Notes: generated by a model not told the origin, from the sequence alone. A stretch of DNA of 12,575 nt from Syntrophomonas sp. (GCA_003558625.1 PWPP01000009.1:1-12575); one strand, 5' to 3'. Shown: positions 1 through 7,549, numbered from the stretch's first letter. Program-made: numbers and translations.

Positions 1-652
1 CCAGGTATTGCAGCCGGCCGGCTAATACTTCTATATCGGTTCTGACCCGGGTCAACTCATTTTCCACCGCCAGCAGGTCTTCTATAGATGAGGCCTGTTC
101 CAGTAAAGCCAATAACCGTTCTTCCTTCTTATTGAGCACCCCCAACCGGGCCTGGGAATCGTAATATTCTTCGCTAACATCCCGGGTGGAAATATTTTTG
201 TAGGTCACTTCCCCCAAATCCGCCACCGCTTCCATCACCCGGTTTAACTGCTCTACCGGCACCTTGATGCTGATTTCTCCCCGTTCCCGGTCTTGCTCCC
301 GGTAAAGATAGCTGTTAAGGATATAGCCCTGATTATCCCGGCAGATATCACTCACCCGGTCCAGTGAGGTGGCAATATTGGCTACCAATAAGGTCATATC
401 CACCTGCTGGATGATTTTCCGCTCGGTTGCTACCGGCGGGGGAGCACCCCCAGCCACGGTATAGATAATATCACCACCCGGGCTTTCATACTGCTCTGCC
501 ATCTCCGGAAAGGCAACGGTGGTGTTATGGTCCTCCCGCGCAGACTGGTCAAGTGCCGTCGTTCCACAACCGCTTAAATATAAAACCAGCAGGGCAAAAA
601 GAAGGATTAACCATCCGGCAGCGATATGCCGCTGTGTTTTGCTTGTATCCAT
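1..652 (-). CDS. DUF4349-type lipoprotein, partial (3' end outside window)
   Basis: The reverse strand is open from an ATG at 652 to the left edge, giving about 217 residues with no stop. The N-terminus has a hydrophobic stretch (about residues 14-26) and a lipobox LSGC with the lipidated Cys at residue 29, so it should be an outer-face membrane-anchored lipoprotein. After a low-complexity linker, residues from about 75 on (start RKIIQQVDMTLLV, then a charged stretch around EISIKVPVEQLNRVM and YDSQARLGVLNKKEERLLALL) match the pattern of DUF4349 proteins, whose second half is a coiled coil. The end of the visible part (ENELTRVRTDIEVLAGRLQYL) is the beginning of that coiled coil. The ribosome binding site (AAGGA) is rather far from the ATG. 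The function of this family is not established. The VanZ-like gene lies upstream on the same strand, 181 bp away. Confidence 0.85.
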   Translation of the reverse strand, partial: MDTSKTQRHIAAGWLILLFALLVLYLSGCGTTALDQSAREDHNTTVAFPEMAEQYESPGGDIIYTVAGGAPPPVATERKIIQQVDMTLLVANIATSLDRVSDICRDNQGYILNSYLYREQDRERGEISIKVPVEQLNRVMEAVADLGEVTYKNISTRDVSEEYYDSQARLGVLNKKEERLLALLEQASSIEDLLAVENELTRVRTDIEVLAGRLQYL

Positions 653-833
653 ATATACATATTCTTCCTTTCGTATCTAATCAATCCGGGTCTTTATCGT
701 TTAATAGAAAAAAACAGCCTGAAACTTTCATCTCCCTGGTGGTTATGGACCAGCCCCGCGACACATGGCAGGAGCCGGTCCTTGTATACCCGGGTTCCCC
801 CCGCCTCCATATTGGAAGGCCAACTTCTCCTCT

Positions 834-1337
834 TCATCTCTTTTGTGGCCTGCAATTTTTATCCCGGGTCAGAATTAAAAAAAGTCCATAGAAGAAAACA
901 AACCCGCTGAGATCAAGGATGACATCATCAAAACAACCCGTCCTTCCCAGGGAGAAATATTGCAGGGTCTCATCGCTTACAGCTACCAGGGCCACTACCA
1001 TACCGGCGGTCAAGCCACTTTTTAGCCGCTTCATCCCCCCGCTATACAGAAACACCAGCAAACTGAGTCCAAAAAGCCCGTACAAAAAGAAATGCGCTGC
1101 CTTACGCAGCATAAACTGGGCAAAACCCAGGGGATTCTCATGGCTGTCATGGAAACGGCCGGCATAATGAAATTGGATCTGGGGTGCCTGCAAGACCCCT
1201 TCCTTGATCCAGACACGCTCTGCCAGGTACGGTTTAATATCCTGCTCCCGGGCCGGTTGCTGGGACGCAAAAAAAATAACCCCGATCCAGAACAGGGTCA
1301 GGCACAGGCTCAGTACCCATACTCTATTATTCTTCAT
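834..1337 (-). CDS. VanZ-like family membrane protein
   Basis: This is a 167-residue protein with four predicted membrane segments (about residues 7-24, 84-101, 108-122 and 140-158). The diagnostic VanZ-like signatures are visible: an FMLRKAAHFFLYGLFG block before TM2, and SDETLQYFSLGRTGCFDDVILDLSG between TM3 and TM4, with the acidic/Arg residues that define the family. VanZ was named from low-level teicoplanin resistance, but most chromosomal members have no proven role, so a resistance function should not be assumed. A soluble extracytoplasmic loop of about 50 residues lies between TM1 and TM2. No strong Shine-Dalgarno precedes the ATG; a short upstream reading frame ends 4 nt before it, so translational coupling is possible. 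Confidence 0.85.
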   Translation of the reverse strand: MKNNRVWVLSLCLTLFWIGVIFFASQQPAREQDIKPYLAERVWIKEGVLQAPQIQFHYAGRFHDSHENPLGFAQFMLRKAAHFFLYGLFGLSLLVFLYSGGMKRLKSGLTAGMVVALVAVSDETLQYFSLGRTGCFDDVILDLSGFVFFYGLFLILTRDKNCRPQKR

Positions 1338-1669
1338 AACATCATAACAGCCTTCTCGTTTCTTCCTGGCCCTGTGGCAGCAGGAGAGACATTCGATAGG
1401 TATGAGTATGGAAAGAGGCCACTCCCTCTGCTTTCACCATACCGCGATTTCCATCGATATAAACATTGCCATAATATACCTATTTTAGCATATCCGGCAT
1501 ACACCCGGACCCGGGCATAAAAAAGAACATGGAATCTGACCTGCCGGCCGAAGAGGTGGATGCCGTCTGCGATGCCATAAAAAAGCAATTGGAAGCCCTG
1601 GCTCCCGGTGATGATTAATTGTCCATCCTTCCACACCGGGGCCTTAAATACAAGCAATAAGGGCAAGAT
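1338..1669. other. Intergenic stretch between vanZ-like and lysR genes
   Basis: These 332 bp hold no convincing full-length gene. A 110-codon minus-strand reading frame spans it but has no family resemblance and unusual composition, so I treat it as chance. The right part contains a 29-codon plus-strand remnant (1529-1618) and a GC-rich inverted repeat (arms about 1600-1610 and 1634-1643) that could end transcription from lysR, although the U-run is poor. The part nearest the VanZ-like gene is AT-rich around 1465-1500 and may hold that gene's promoter. Confidence 0.5.
1529..1618 (+). pseudogene. Possible C-terminal remnant of a DegT/DnrJ/EryC1-type aminotransferase
   Basis: A plus-strand frame reads MESDLPAEEVDAVCDAIKKQ and nine more residues to TAA. 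Codon choice (GCC, GAG, GTG, CTG) resembles the real genes of the window, unlike the surrounding AT-rich DNA, and no ribosome binding site precedes the ATG. The pattern (LPxxxxLPAEEVDAVCDAI) is like the last helix of DegT/DnrJ/EryC1 sugar aminotransferases, which typically end with a phrase such as LTDEEVDYVCEAI. I infer a leftover 3' end of a lost gene. It could also be a small independent peptide or chance. Identification is from a 20-residue pattern only. Confidence 0.3.
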
Positions 1670-2548
1670 TTAGGGAGCAACATGTAACAGCAGTTTTTGT
1701 GCAGCCGGGGATAAGGTTTTTTTACGGTGATGTACGATATAGAAAGATCTTTTCTCCCTCATTTCATGTATGGCATAAGCATTGACCAGCCCTTGTTCGA
1801 TGCTGTCCAGGGCTGCGGTCTCGGAAATGATCGATACTCCCACCCCCCGTGCCACCAGTTGCTTAATCATTTCGGGACTGTCGAAATAACCCACAATCTG
1901 CAGCCGGTTCTTATGAATGTGTTCCCTCTGCAGGACCTTTTCGATAAAATCCTGGGTCCCGGATGCCGCCTGGCGGAAGATAAAGGGTTCCTCCAGCAGG
2001 TCGGGTAAAGAAACGGTGGCCGGATAATTTCGGTCTCGAGGGGTTATTAAAACCAGGTGCTCCTGCCGGAACAGGCGATAGACCAGGTGGCTTTCTTCAT
2101 ATTTCTCTCCTACAAAAGCCAGCTCAATTTGCCCCTGCAGTACCTCCTTTATGATGTTCATGGATGAACCCTGGGACAGAGAGATCACTACCCGGGGATA
2201 AGAAGCATAGTATTGTGCCAGCAAAGATGGCAACATATACTGGGCCGGTACGGTGCTGGCCGCCACCAGCAACTGTCCCTTGATTTCCTGCTCACCTGTG
2301 CGCAGGTCTTCCTCCGCCTTTTCTCGCAGGCGCAGGATTTCCCCGGCCCAGTGATACATCTTCTCTCCAAAGGGAGTCAGACGCACTTCTTTGCCCAAAC
2401 GGTCAAAGAGCTTTTGCCCATATTCCTGTTCCAGATTGCTGATATGGTTGCTGACGGTGGACTGGCTTAAAAACAACATCTTGGCCGCCCGGGAAAAACT
2501 CTTCTGCTCCGCTACCGCCACCAGGCAGGCCAGTTGATAAAACTGCAC
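1670..2548 (-). CDS. LysR-family transcriptional regulator
   Basis: A 292-residue protein of normal LysR length. Residues 1-60 form the winged helix-turn-helix (SFSRAAKMLFLSQSTVSNHI, followed by LEQEYGQKLFDRLGKEVRLTPFG). Residues from about 90 are the periplasmic-binding-protein-like effector domain, starting GQLLVAASTVPAQYMLPSLL. The start is GTG at 2548, preceded by AAAGGAGG at 7 nt, which is a strong site. The protein is divergent from the PHP gene across a 154-bp AT-rich gap, the classical arrangement for LysR control of a neighbour. The effector-domain phrases (AASTVPAQYMLP, FIFRQAASGTQDF, FYIVHHRKKTLSP) recall the CysL/YwfM-like group that includes LysR proteins annotated as associated with selenium metabolism. 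That subfamily call is from memory of sequence style and is uncertain. Confidence 0.93.
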   Translation of the reverse strand: MQFYQLACLVAVAEQKSFSRAAKMLFLSQSTVSNHISNLEQEYGQKLFDRLGKEVRLTPFGEKMYHWAGEILRLREKAEEDLRTGEQEIKGQLLVAASTVPAQYMLPSLLAQYYASYPRVVISLSQGSSMNIIKEVLQGQIELAFVGEKYEESHLVYRLFRQEHLVLITPRDRNYPATVSLPDLLEEPFIFRQAASGTQDFIEKVLQREHIHKNRLQIVGYFDSPEMIKQLVARGVGVSIISETAALDSIEQGLVNAYAIHEMREKRSFYIVHHRKKTLSPAAQKLLLHVAP

Positions 2549-2569
2549 CCCAGCCCCTCCTTTCTTATA

Positions 2570-2609
2570 TATCGATATTATCTATAATATAATATCCATT
2601 CTATCGATA
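2570..2609. promoter_or_regulatory. Candidate operator in lysR/PHP divergent region
   Basis: The octamer palindrome TATCGATA occurs twice, at 2570-2577 and 2602-2609, exactly 32 bp (about three helical turns) apart. Between them is a separate perfect 8-bp inverted repeat, GATATTAT/ATAATATC (2574-2581 and 2589-2596). LysR regulators usually bind such dyads in the gap between their own gene and a divergent target. The AT-richness raises the chance background, so this is a candidate only. Confidence 0.4.
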
Positions 2610-2702
2610 CAAACTGTTTATAATTTCTTCCTATCTGTATTATAATTTTATTTAATGAAAATACGGACCACCTGCATTTTTATCACAGAAAGGAATGCTC
2701 TT

Positions 2703-3383
2703 ATGTTTATCGACATGCACATCCACACCCGCTATTCCAACGACAGCCATATGGAACTGGAAGATGCCATTGTATACGCTAAGGACATCGGGTTAGATGG
2801 CTTGTGTGTGACCGATCACGAAAGTATGGATGCCCAGGCAGAAGCAGCAACCCTGGCCCAAAAACATGACTTCCTGGTGCTGGTAGGGATGGAGGTCTTA
2901 ACCCGGCAGGGGGATTTATTGATATTCGGCCTGGAAGAGGTTCCTCGACCGCTGATGGATGCAGGAGCCCTGGTACGAGAAGTGACGTGGAGAGGCGGGA
3001 TCGCCATCAGTGCCCACCCTTTCCGCAATAATGAACGCGGCCTGGGAAACCACATCAACCAGCTCTCCCAGCTGTCAGGCATAGAAGTCCTGAACGGCAG
3101 TACCCTGGCTCACCATAATCTACAGGCCTTACACTTATCCCGGAAACTCGGTTTACCCGGTTTGGGAGGATCCGACGCCCACCAGGTGGATCGCATCGGG
3201 CGCTATGTCTCAGTTTTTCCAGGGAGAATTCGCGACCTGCAGGACCTGATCCAGGCGATTAAAGCCCACCAGGTTCAACCCCTGGCCTTTAAAGAGGGCA
3301 TGGGATCTCTCTCCCCGGGAGTATTCCAGGAGCCAGCTGTATGGACACCTTTTACCTGTCCGGCCCCGGGTAGCATGGGGTAA
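2703..3383 (+). CDS. PHP-domain metal-dependent phosphoesterase
   Basis: A 226-residue protein with the PHP metal-site motifs in order: DMHIHT (residues 4-9), TDHES (37-41), a conserved Glu (VGMEV, E64), SAHP (His105) and GSDAH (156-160). PHP enzymes hydrolyse phosphoester bonds with two or three bound metal ions; this short stand-alone type resembles the YciV/TrpH-like and histidinol-phosphatase-like groups, and its substrate cannot be read from sequence. I chose the ATG at 2703 because AAAGGA lies 8 nt before it and because the motif DMHIHT then sits at the usual N-terminal place; an ATG at 2655 in the same frame gives 16 extra non-conserved residues. The last 30 residues are not part of the fold. 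It is the first gene of the plus-strand cluster and lies 76 bp before the binding-protein gene. Confidence 0.88.
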   Translation: MFIDMHIHTRYSNDSHMELEDAIVYAKDIGLDGLCVTDHESMDAQAEAATLAQKHDFLVLVGMEVLTRQGDLLIFGLEEVPRPLMDAGALVREVTWRGGIAISAHPFRNNERGLGNHINQLSQLSGIEVLNGSTLAHHNLQALHLSRKLGLPGLGGSDAHQVDRIGRYVSVFPGRIRDLQDLIQAIKAHQVQPLAFKEGMGSLSPGVFQEPAVWTPFTCPAPGSMG

Positions 3384-3431
3384 ATGTGACCACCCCGCCA
3401 TGCCCCTTCTGTCGTTCTGTTACAAATCCAA

Positions 3432-3446
3432 TGATAATTGTTATGT
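3432..3446 (+). promoter_or_regulatory. Fur-box-like sequence before ABC binding-protein gene
   Basis: TGATAATTGTTATGT matches the 7-1-7 Fur box (TGATAATnATTATCA) at 11 of 14 defined positions, with a perfect left half. It sits directly before the ribosome binding site of the binding-protein gene and overlaps a GATAAT that could act as a -10 box. It would suit iron repression of a ferric-iron importer. No convincing -35 box was seen. Confidence 0.4.
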
Positions 3447-3459
3447 GAGGAGGAGAGGA

Positions 3460-4476
3460 ATGAAGAACAGATCCCTTAAGAAAGCCATTACGCTTCTGGT
3501 ATTGCTACTGTTCAGTATCTCACTGATTGCCGGGTGCGGCACCCGGCAGGCAACCCAGGATGATGAAGCACTTCAGATCTATGCCGCCTATGGCAATACC
3601 GCCAACATCCTGGAGGCTTTTACCGCCGCTACCGGTATCAAGGCGGAATTCATCGACATGTCCTCGGGAGAAGTATTATCGAGAATGCGTGCTGAAAAGG
3701 GTAAAGCCCTAGGTGATGTATGGTTCGGCGGCGGGGTGGATAGTTTCATGGTGGCAGCCGAAGAAGACCTGCTCCACCCCTATATTTCCCCGGAATCCGA
3801 GTTCATCGATGATCGCTTAAAAGATCCCAATGGCTACTGGACCGGTGTTTCCATCGTACTGGTGACCTTTGTGGTCAATAAAGACCTGGCTGAAACCAAA
3901 GGGGTTCCCATCCCTCAAACCTGGGAAGAACTGATTGATCCACAATACAAAGACGAGATTCTAATGCCCAACCCGGGTATATCGGGCACCGCCTTCACTG
4001 CTATCGCCTCTATCCTGCAGCGCATGGGAGAAGAAGATGGCTGGGCCTTCATCGAAAAACTGGATGCCAACATGCCCTATTATGCCGAGCGCGGCAATGA
4101 GCCGCCACAGAAAGCCTCCATGGGTGAAATCATGATCGGGATCAGCCCGGACGGCATAAATTCCCAACGCGAAGGGTACCCGGTCGAGGTCATATACCCG
4201 CAAGACGGTACTGCCTGGTGGCATTCACCGGTTGCCATCATCGCTGGAACGGATAAGCTGGAAAAAGCCCAGGCCTTCGTCGATTGGACCCTGACCCCGG
4301 AGGGACAGGAAATCCTGGCCTTTGAAAGCCCCCGCCCCGCGGTAAGACCCGGGGTAACCGTTCCCGATGACGTGGAAAGACTGGAAAACCTGAACTTAGT
4401 AGAATATGATTTTGCACTGGCAGCACAGGAAAGAGACCGTATTGTAGAACAATGGAATCAAAGATTCGGAAACTAA
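3460..4476 (+). CDS. ABC transporter substrate-binding lipoprotein (ferric-iron/AfuA class)
   Basis: A 338-residue lipoprotein: basic N-terminus, hydrophobic segment, lipobox LIAGC with the lipidated Cys at residue 26. The mature part has the two-lobe family-1 solute-binding pattern: LQIYAAYGNTANILEAF at the start, then GDVWFGGGVDSFMVAAEE, SIVLVTFVVNKDL, PQTWEELIDPQYKDEILMPNP and TAWWHSPVAIIAGT. This is the FbpA/AfuA/phosphonate-binding cluster. A YY pair (NMPYYAERG) occurs in the region where FbpA-type proteins place iron-binding tyrosines, but the related AfuA group binds sugar phosphates, so the ligand is open. Start ATG 3460 has GGAGGAG directly upstream; a longer frame from 3400 would spoil the signal peptide. 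It overlaps the permease start by 25 nt. Confidence 0.9.
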   Translation: MKNRSLKKAITLLVLLLFSISLIAGCGTRQATQDDEALQIYAAYGNTANILEAFTAATGIKAEFIDMSSGEVLSRMRAEKGKALGDVWFGGGVDSFMVAAEEDLLHPYISPESEFIDDRLKDPNGYWTGVSIVLVTFVVNKDLAETKGVPIPQTWEELIDPQYKDEILMPNPGISGTAFTAIASILQRMGEEDGWAFIEKLDANMPYYAERGNEPPQKASMGEIMIGISPDGINSQREGYPVEVIYPQDGTAWWHSPVAIIAGTDKLEKAQAFVDWTLTPEGQEILAFESPRPAVRPGVTVPDDVERLENLNLVEYDFALAAQERDRIVEQWNQRFGN

Positions 4477-6164
4477 AAAATAAAGTACAGGATAATCTTT
4501 TCACAGGGATGGCACTGGCTGTCCCTGTTATCTTTGTTGTATTTATTATCTACCCGGTGATGAAAATCATCGGGGCGGGCTTTTTTGACGGCACTAGCTT
4601 CACCCTGGCCCATGCCACTCCTTTGCTGGAGGAGCGTGGTATCCGGGTATTGCTGAATACCGCCCGGGTATCTCTGCTTTCAACCGTTGGGGCTACCATC
4701 CTGGGCATCATCCTGGCCATCGGAGTAGTGAAAGGCCGCTGGCCCGGACGCAGATTATTTACGTTTGCCGCCATCTTACATATCATTTCCCCACCTTTTA
4801 TCGCCGCAGTGGTTTTCATCATGCTCTTCGGGAGGCGGGGGTTTATCACCCATACCCTGCTGGGGTTGGATACCAGCTTTATCGGATGGCAGGCCATTGT
4901 CTTTTTGCAAATCCTGGGCAATGCCAGTATAGCATTTTTAGTGATCGCCAGTGTGCTGCGGCGCATTGATCCCAACCTGGAAAAAAGTGCCCTGGATCTC
5001 GGAGCATCGCGACTCAGGGTTTTCTTCACCGTCACCCTGCCCCTGATGATCCCGGGGATCCTGGCTGCGGTAGTGCTGGTCTTCGCCAATATCATTGCCG
5101 ACTTTGGCACCCCCATACTGGTAGGTGGTGGCTTCCGGGTACTGGCCAGTGAAGCCTACCTGCAGGTTTTATCCCTGTACAATATGCCATATGCTTCGGT
5201 ATTAAGCATTCTGCTGGCCCTGCCCTGCCTGCTGGTCTTATTCATGGAAAAAAATATTCTGTCCGACCGCAACTTCTACTCCACCCGCCTGACCCAGGAA
5301 GAAGATGCTGCCGACCAGAGACCGGCCTTTAACCTTATCACCCTGGCCCTGGTCTATGTCATCTGTATCATTTATGCCCTGTTGACCCTGACCCAGTTTT
5401 CCGTCATCGCCATCGGGGCTTTCACCACTACCTGGGGCCATGATTTCAGCTTTAGCATGAGGCATATCGACATAGTGCTCAACCAGGGAGCCGGCAGCAT
5501 CAAGAACAGCCTTACTTTTGCCATCCAGGTCGCCTTGATCGGACCTTTCATCGGCATAGTGGCCGCCTACTACGTCAGCCTGAAAGAAGGGCTCTATCGC
5601 CGCACCCTGGATTTCGTGGCTATTTTGCCCTTTGCCATCCCCGGGCCGGTCATCGGGATCAGTTATGTACTGGCTTTCCACAACCCTCCCTTGATCCTGA
5701 CCGGAACCGGCTTGATCATCGTCCTGGTCTGTATCATCAGGGAATTACCCATCAGCTATAATGCCGGGAAGGCCGTATTCAGGCAGGTCGCCTATAACCT
5801 GGAGGATGCTTCCAAAGATCTGGGAGCCGGGCGCTTCATGACCTTCTTCCGGGTAGTGTTCCCCTTGATGACCCCGGCTTATAAAGTGGGGATGCTCCAT
5901 GCTTTCATCCATACTATGACCACCATCGGGGCGGTTATCTTCCTGGTCACACCCAAAAACAAACTGCTGACCTTCGAGATATTCTCCGCCACCAATTCCG
6001 GCTATTTGGGATTGGGAGCGGCTTTCTCCTTTGTCTTGATCATATTGACCTTAGTTGGTATTCTGGTGCTCAGTATGCTGGGAGAAATCCCCGGTTTCCT
6101 GAAGCGTTTTAGAAAGGATGTTTTGGTTGGATCTAAGCGTACAAAACCTGAGCAAGAGCTATAA
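4452..6164 (+). CDS. ABC transporter permease, fused double-domain (FbpB-like)
   Basis: A 570-residue inner-membrane protein with about twelve membrane segments and two BPD_transp_1 domains in tandem, the FbpB layout in which one chain replaces a permease dimer. Both ATPase-contact EAA loops are visible: EKSALDLGASRLRVFFTVTL (from about residue 177) and EDASKDLGAGRFMTFFRVVF in the second half. The block IISPPFIAAVVFIMLFGRRGFITH of the first half is typical of iron-type permeases. The first ATG lies inside the end of the binding-protein gene (25-nt overlap) and has only a weak ribosome binding site, consistent with translational coupling. The 3' end overlaps the ATPase gene by about 38-47 nt, so all three proteins should be made from one message. 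Confidence 0.92.
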   Translation: MESKIRKLKNKVQDNLFTGMALAVPVIFVVFIIYPVMKIIGAGFFDGTSFTLAHATPLLEERGIRVLLNTARVSLLSTVGATILGIILAIGVVKGRWPGRRLFTFAAILHIISPPFIAAVVFIMLFGRRGFITHTLLGLDTSFIGWQAIVFLQILGNASIAFLVIASVLRRIDPNLEKSALDLGASRLRVFFTVTLPLMIPGILAAVVLVFANIIADFGTPILVGGGFRVLASEAYLQVLSLYNMPYASVLSILLALPCLLVLFMEKNILSDRNFYSTRLTQEEDAADQRPAFNLITLALVYVICIIYALLTLTQFSVIAIGAFTTTWGHDFSFSMRHIDIVLNQGAGSIKNSLTFAIQVALIGPFIGIVAAYYVSLKEGLYRRTLDFVAILPFAIPGPVIGISYVLAFHNPPLILTGTGLIIVLVCIIRELPISYNAGKAVFRQVAYNLEDASKDLGAGRFMTFFRVVFPLMTPAYKVGMLHAFIHTMTTIGAVIFLVTPKNKLLTFEIFSATNSGYLGLGAAFSFVLIILTLVGILVLSMLGEIPGFLKRFRKDVLVGSKRTKPEQEL

Positions 6165-7197
6165 AAAAAACCTGGCCGTGGACCATGTCAGTTTCGAAGT
6201 GCCCTCGGGAAAGATCTATGCTTTACTGGGACCTTCCGGCTGTGGTAAAACCACCATTCTACGGGTGATTGCCGGCCTGATCAGACCCGATAGCGGGCGG
6301 ATCTTTTTGGGTGGAAAAGACATTACTGATGTACCCCCCAATGAACGCCCAACGGTCACCGTTTTTCAGGATTATGCCCTCTTCCCCCACCTGAATGTCT
6401 ATGACAACATTTCCTACGGGTTAAAGGCCCAGCATGTTAAACGCAGCACCATCCAGCCACGGGTGTATGATATCGCTGCCATGCTCAGCTTACAGGAACT
6501 GCTGGCCCGCAAGACCCACCAGTTAAGCGGGGGCCAGCAGCAGCGGGTGGCCCTGGCCCGGGCCCTGGTATTAAACCCTAAAGTCATCCTCTTTGATGAG
6601 CCCCTGAGCAGCCTGGACACCAGTCTGCGGCTGAAAATGCGCCAGGAAATCCGCAAGATCCAGGAGCAAACCGGGGTGACCAGTATTTATGTGACCCATG
6701 ACCAGGAAGAGGCGTTTGCCATTGCCCACCAGATTATGGTTATGAACAGTCAGGGGCAGATCGAGCAGATTGGGGACCCCGAAACCATCTACTATCATCC
6801 CCGCACCTCCTTCGTGGCCAACTTCATGGGAGATAGCAATTTGATTCCGGTAACCATGGTAGAAAACCGGCCGGAAATAAGCATCATACGTTTCTGGGGG
6901 CAGGAGCTTACCATCGACCCGCAGCTCCTGCTCCGGGAACAAGAACAGCCCTGCCTTTTTTTCCGCCCCGAAAGCGTCCTCCCTGATCCCGGAGGATGCT
7001 TTAGCGCCATAATCGATAAAAAAATCTTTCTCGGTCCCGTGACCCGATATATCTTGAAACAGGTAAATGGGGCCAGTGGCGAAATCCTGATGGATCTCTC
7101 CCACTATCAGCAGGACTACAGGGAAGGAGATAAGATCCGCTTCACCATCAATACCATCCCCCCAATTCAATCCATTCAATCCAGGGACGGTTCTTGA
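6127..7197 (+). CDS. ABC transporter ATP-binding protein (iron/spermidine-type)
   Basis: A 356-residue ATPase with every motif intact: Walker A GPSGCGKT (about 35-42), Q-loop VFQDYALFPH, signature LSGGQ (133-137), Walker B VILFDE (153-158), and the switch His in VTHDQEEAF (about 191). A C-terminal domain of about 120 residues follows, of the TOBE type found in FbpC/PotA/MalK-like proteins. It powers uptake with the preceding binding protein and permease. Start choice: an ATG at 6118 has AGAAAGG touching it with no spacing, while the TTG at 6127 has the same AGAAAGG 9 nt away and gives MDLSVQNLSKSY, the usual family beginning; I prefer TTG but the ATG (three more residues) cannot be excluded. 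Confidence 0.93.
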   Translation: MDLSVQNLSKSYKKNLAVDHVSFEVPSGKIYALLGPSGCGKTTILRVIAGLIRPDSGRIFLGGKDITDVPPNERPTVTVFQDYALFPHLNVYDNISYGLKAQHVKRSTIQPRVYDIAAMLSLQELLARKTHQLSGGQQQRVALARALVLNPKVILFDEPLSSLDTSLRLKMRQEIRKIQEQTGVTSIYVTHDQEEAFAIAHQIMVMNSQGQIEQIGDPETIYYHPRTSFVANFMGDSNLIPVTMVENRPEISIIRFWGQELTIDPQLLLREQEQPCLFFRPESVLPDPGGCFSAIIDKKIFLGPVTRYILKQVNGASGEILMDLSHYQQDYREGDKIRFTINTIPPIQSIQSRDGS

Positions 7198-7265
7198 ATG
7201 GAATTCAGGATCATCTCCAGGCCTGTTGGCACCATTCGGAAAAAAATCTTGCCGTTTTTTTCCAT
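7176..7265 (-). CDS. Short ORF with strong ribosome binding site, 29 aa, unknown
   Basis: A minus-strand ATG at 7265 is preceded by AAAGGAGAG at about 6 nt, one of the better ribosome binding sites of the window. The frame reads MEKNGKIFFRMVPTGLEMIL and nine more residues to TGA. It starts 11 nt after the stop of the 70-aa membrane protein gene, so the two would be cotranscribed and probably coupled. The middle is hydrophobic/amphipathic with basic residues at the N-terminus. The 3' end overlaps the end of the convergent ATPase gene by 22 bp. I do not recognise it; it may be a genuine small peptide or the truncated start of a lost gene. Confidence 0.4.
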   Translation of the reverse strand: MEKNGKIFFRMVPTGLEMILNSIQEPSLD

Positions 7266-7276
7266 GAGACTCTCCT

Positions 7277-7489
7277 TTAATATTTATGGGTCACAAACGT
7301 TCTATATCCCAGCAGGAGATACGCCAGGATAAAGACCACCCATAAAATCACGCTATGCTGCAGGAAAAACGCCGGAAAATAGGCTCCCAGCAGGATGCCA
7401 AAGGATACAAGCAAGATTTTTAACACCGCAAAATCGATAAGCGTGTATTTTCTGGCCGCTTCCAGGCTGCGTCGAATCAAGGCAAACAT
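7277..7489 (-). CDS. Small two-TM membrane protein, unknown function
   Basis: A 70-residue protein with a positively charged amphipathic N-terminus (MFALIRRSLEAARKYTLIDF) followed by two hydrophobic segments (about residues 20-43 and 46-61) separated by a very short turn, and a polar tail (YRTFVTHKY). The composition is that of a real small membrane protein rather than chance. The frame starts at ATG 7489 after a G-rich stretch that is a poor match to a Shine-Dalgarno. A promoter-like sequence and a flanking inverted repeat lie upstream, and a 29-aa ORF follows 11 nt after its stop. I do not recognise a characterised family. Confidence 0.65.
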   Translation of the reverse strand: MFALIRRSLEAARKYTLIDFAVLKILLVSFGILLGAYFPAFFLQHSVILWVVFILAYLLLGYRTFVTHKY

Positions 7490-7519
7490 CTCTTAACCCC
7501 CCGTCTGAAAAATACACCA

Positions 7520-7549
7520 AGTATATCTTTATTATAGCTTTAATAGCAA
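7520..7549 (-). promoter_or_regulatory. Candidate promoter of the 70-aa membrane protein gene
   Basis: On the minus strand TTGCTA (7544-7549) and TATACT (7520-7525) are separated by 18 bp, a reasonable housekeeping promoter, about 30 bp before the start codon. It is enclosed by a perfect 11-bp inverted repeat (arms 7504-7514 and 7550-7560), so the promoter may be an operator target. Confidence 0.4.

Noticed and set aside
747..781. Strong hairpin (GGACCAGCCCC pairing with GGAGCCGGTCC, with G-U pairs) between the VanZ-like and DUF4349 genes
   Set aside because: No U-run on either strand, so it is not an intrinsic terminator; it may be leader structure of the lipoprotein gene, but nothing else supports a function.
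1334..1666. 110-codon minus-strand reading frame between vanZ-like and lysR genes
   Set aside because: No family resemblance, an odd residue mix, no ribosome binding site, and it overlaps a better coding-like segment on the other strand.
4550..5681. Long minus-strand frames of 188 and 147 codons inside the permease gene
   Set aside because: Shadows of a strongly coding GC-rich plus-strand gene with clear permease motifs.
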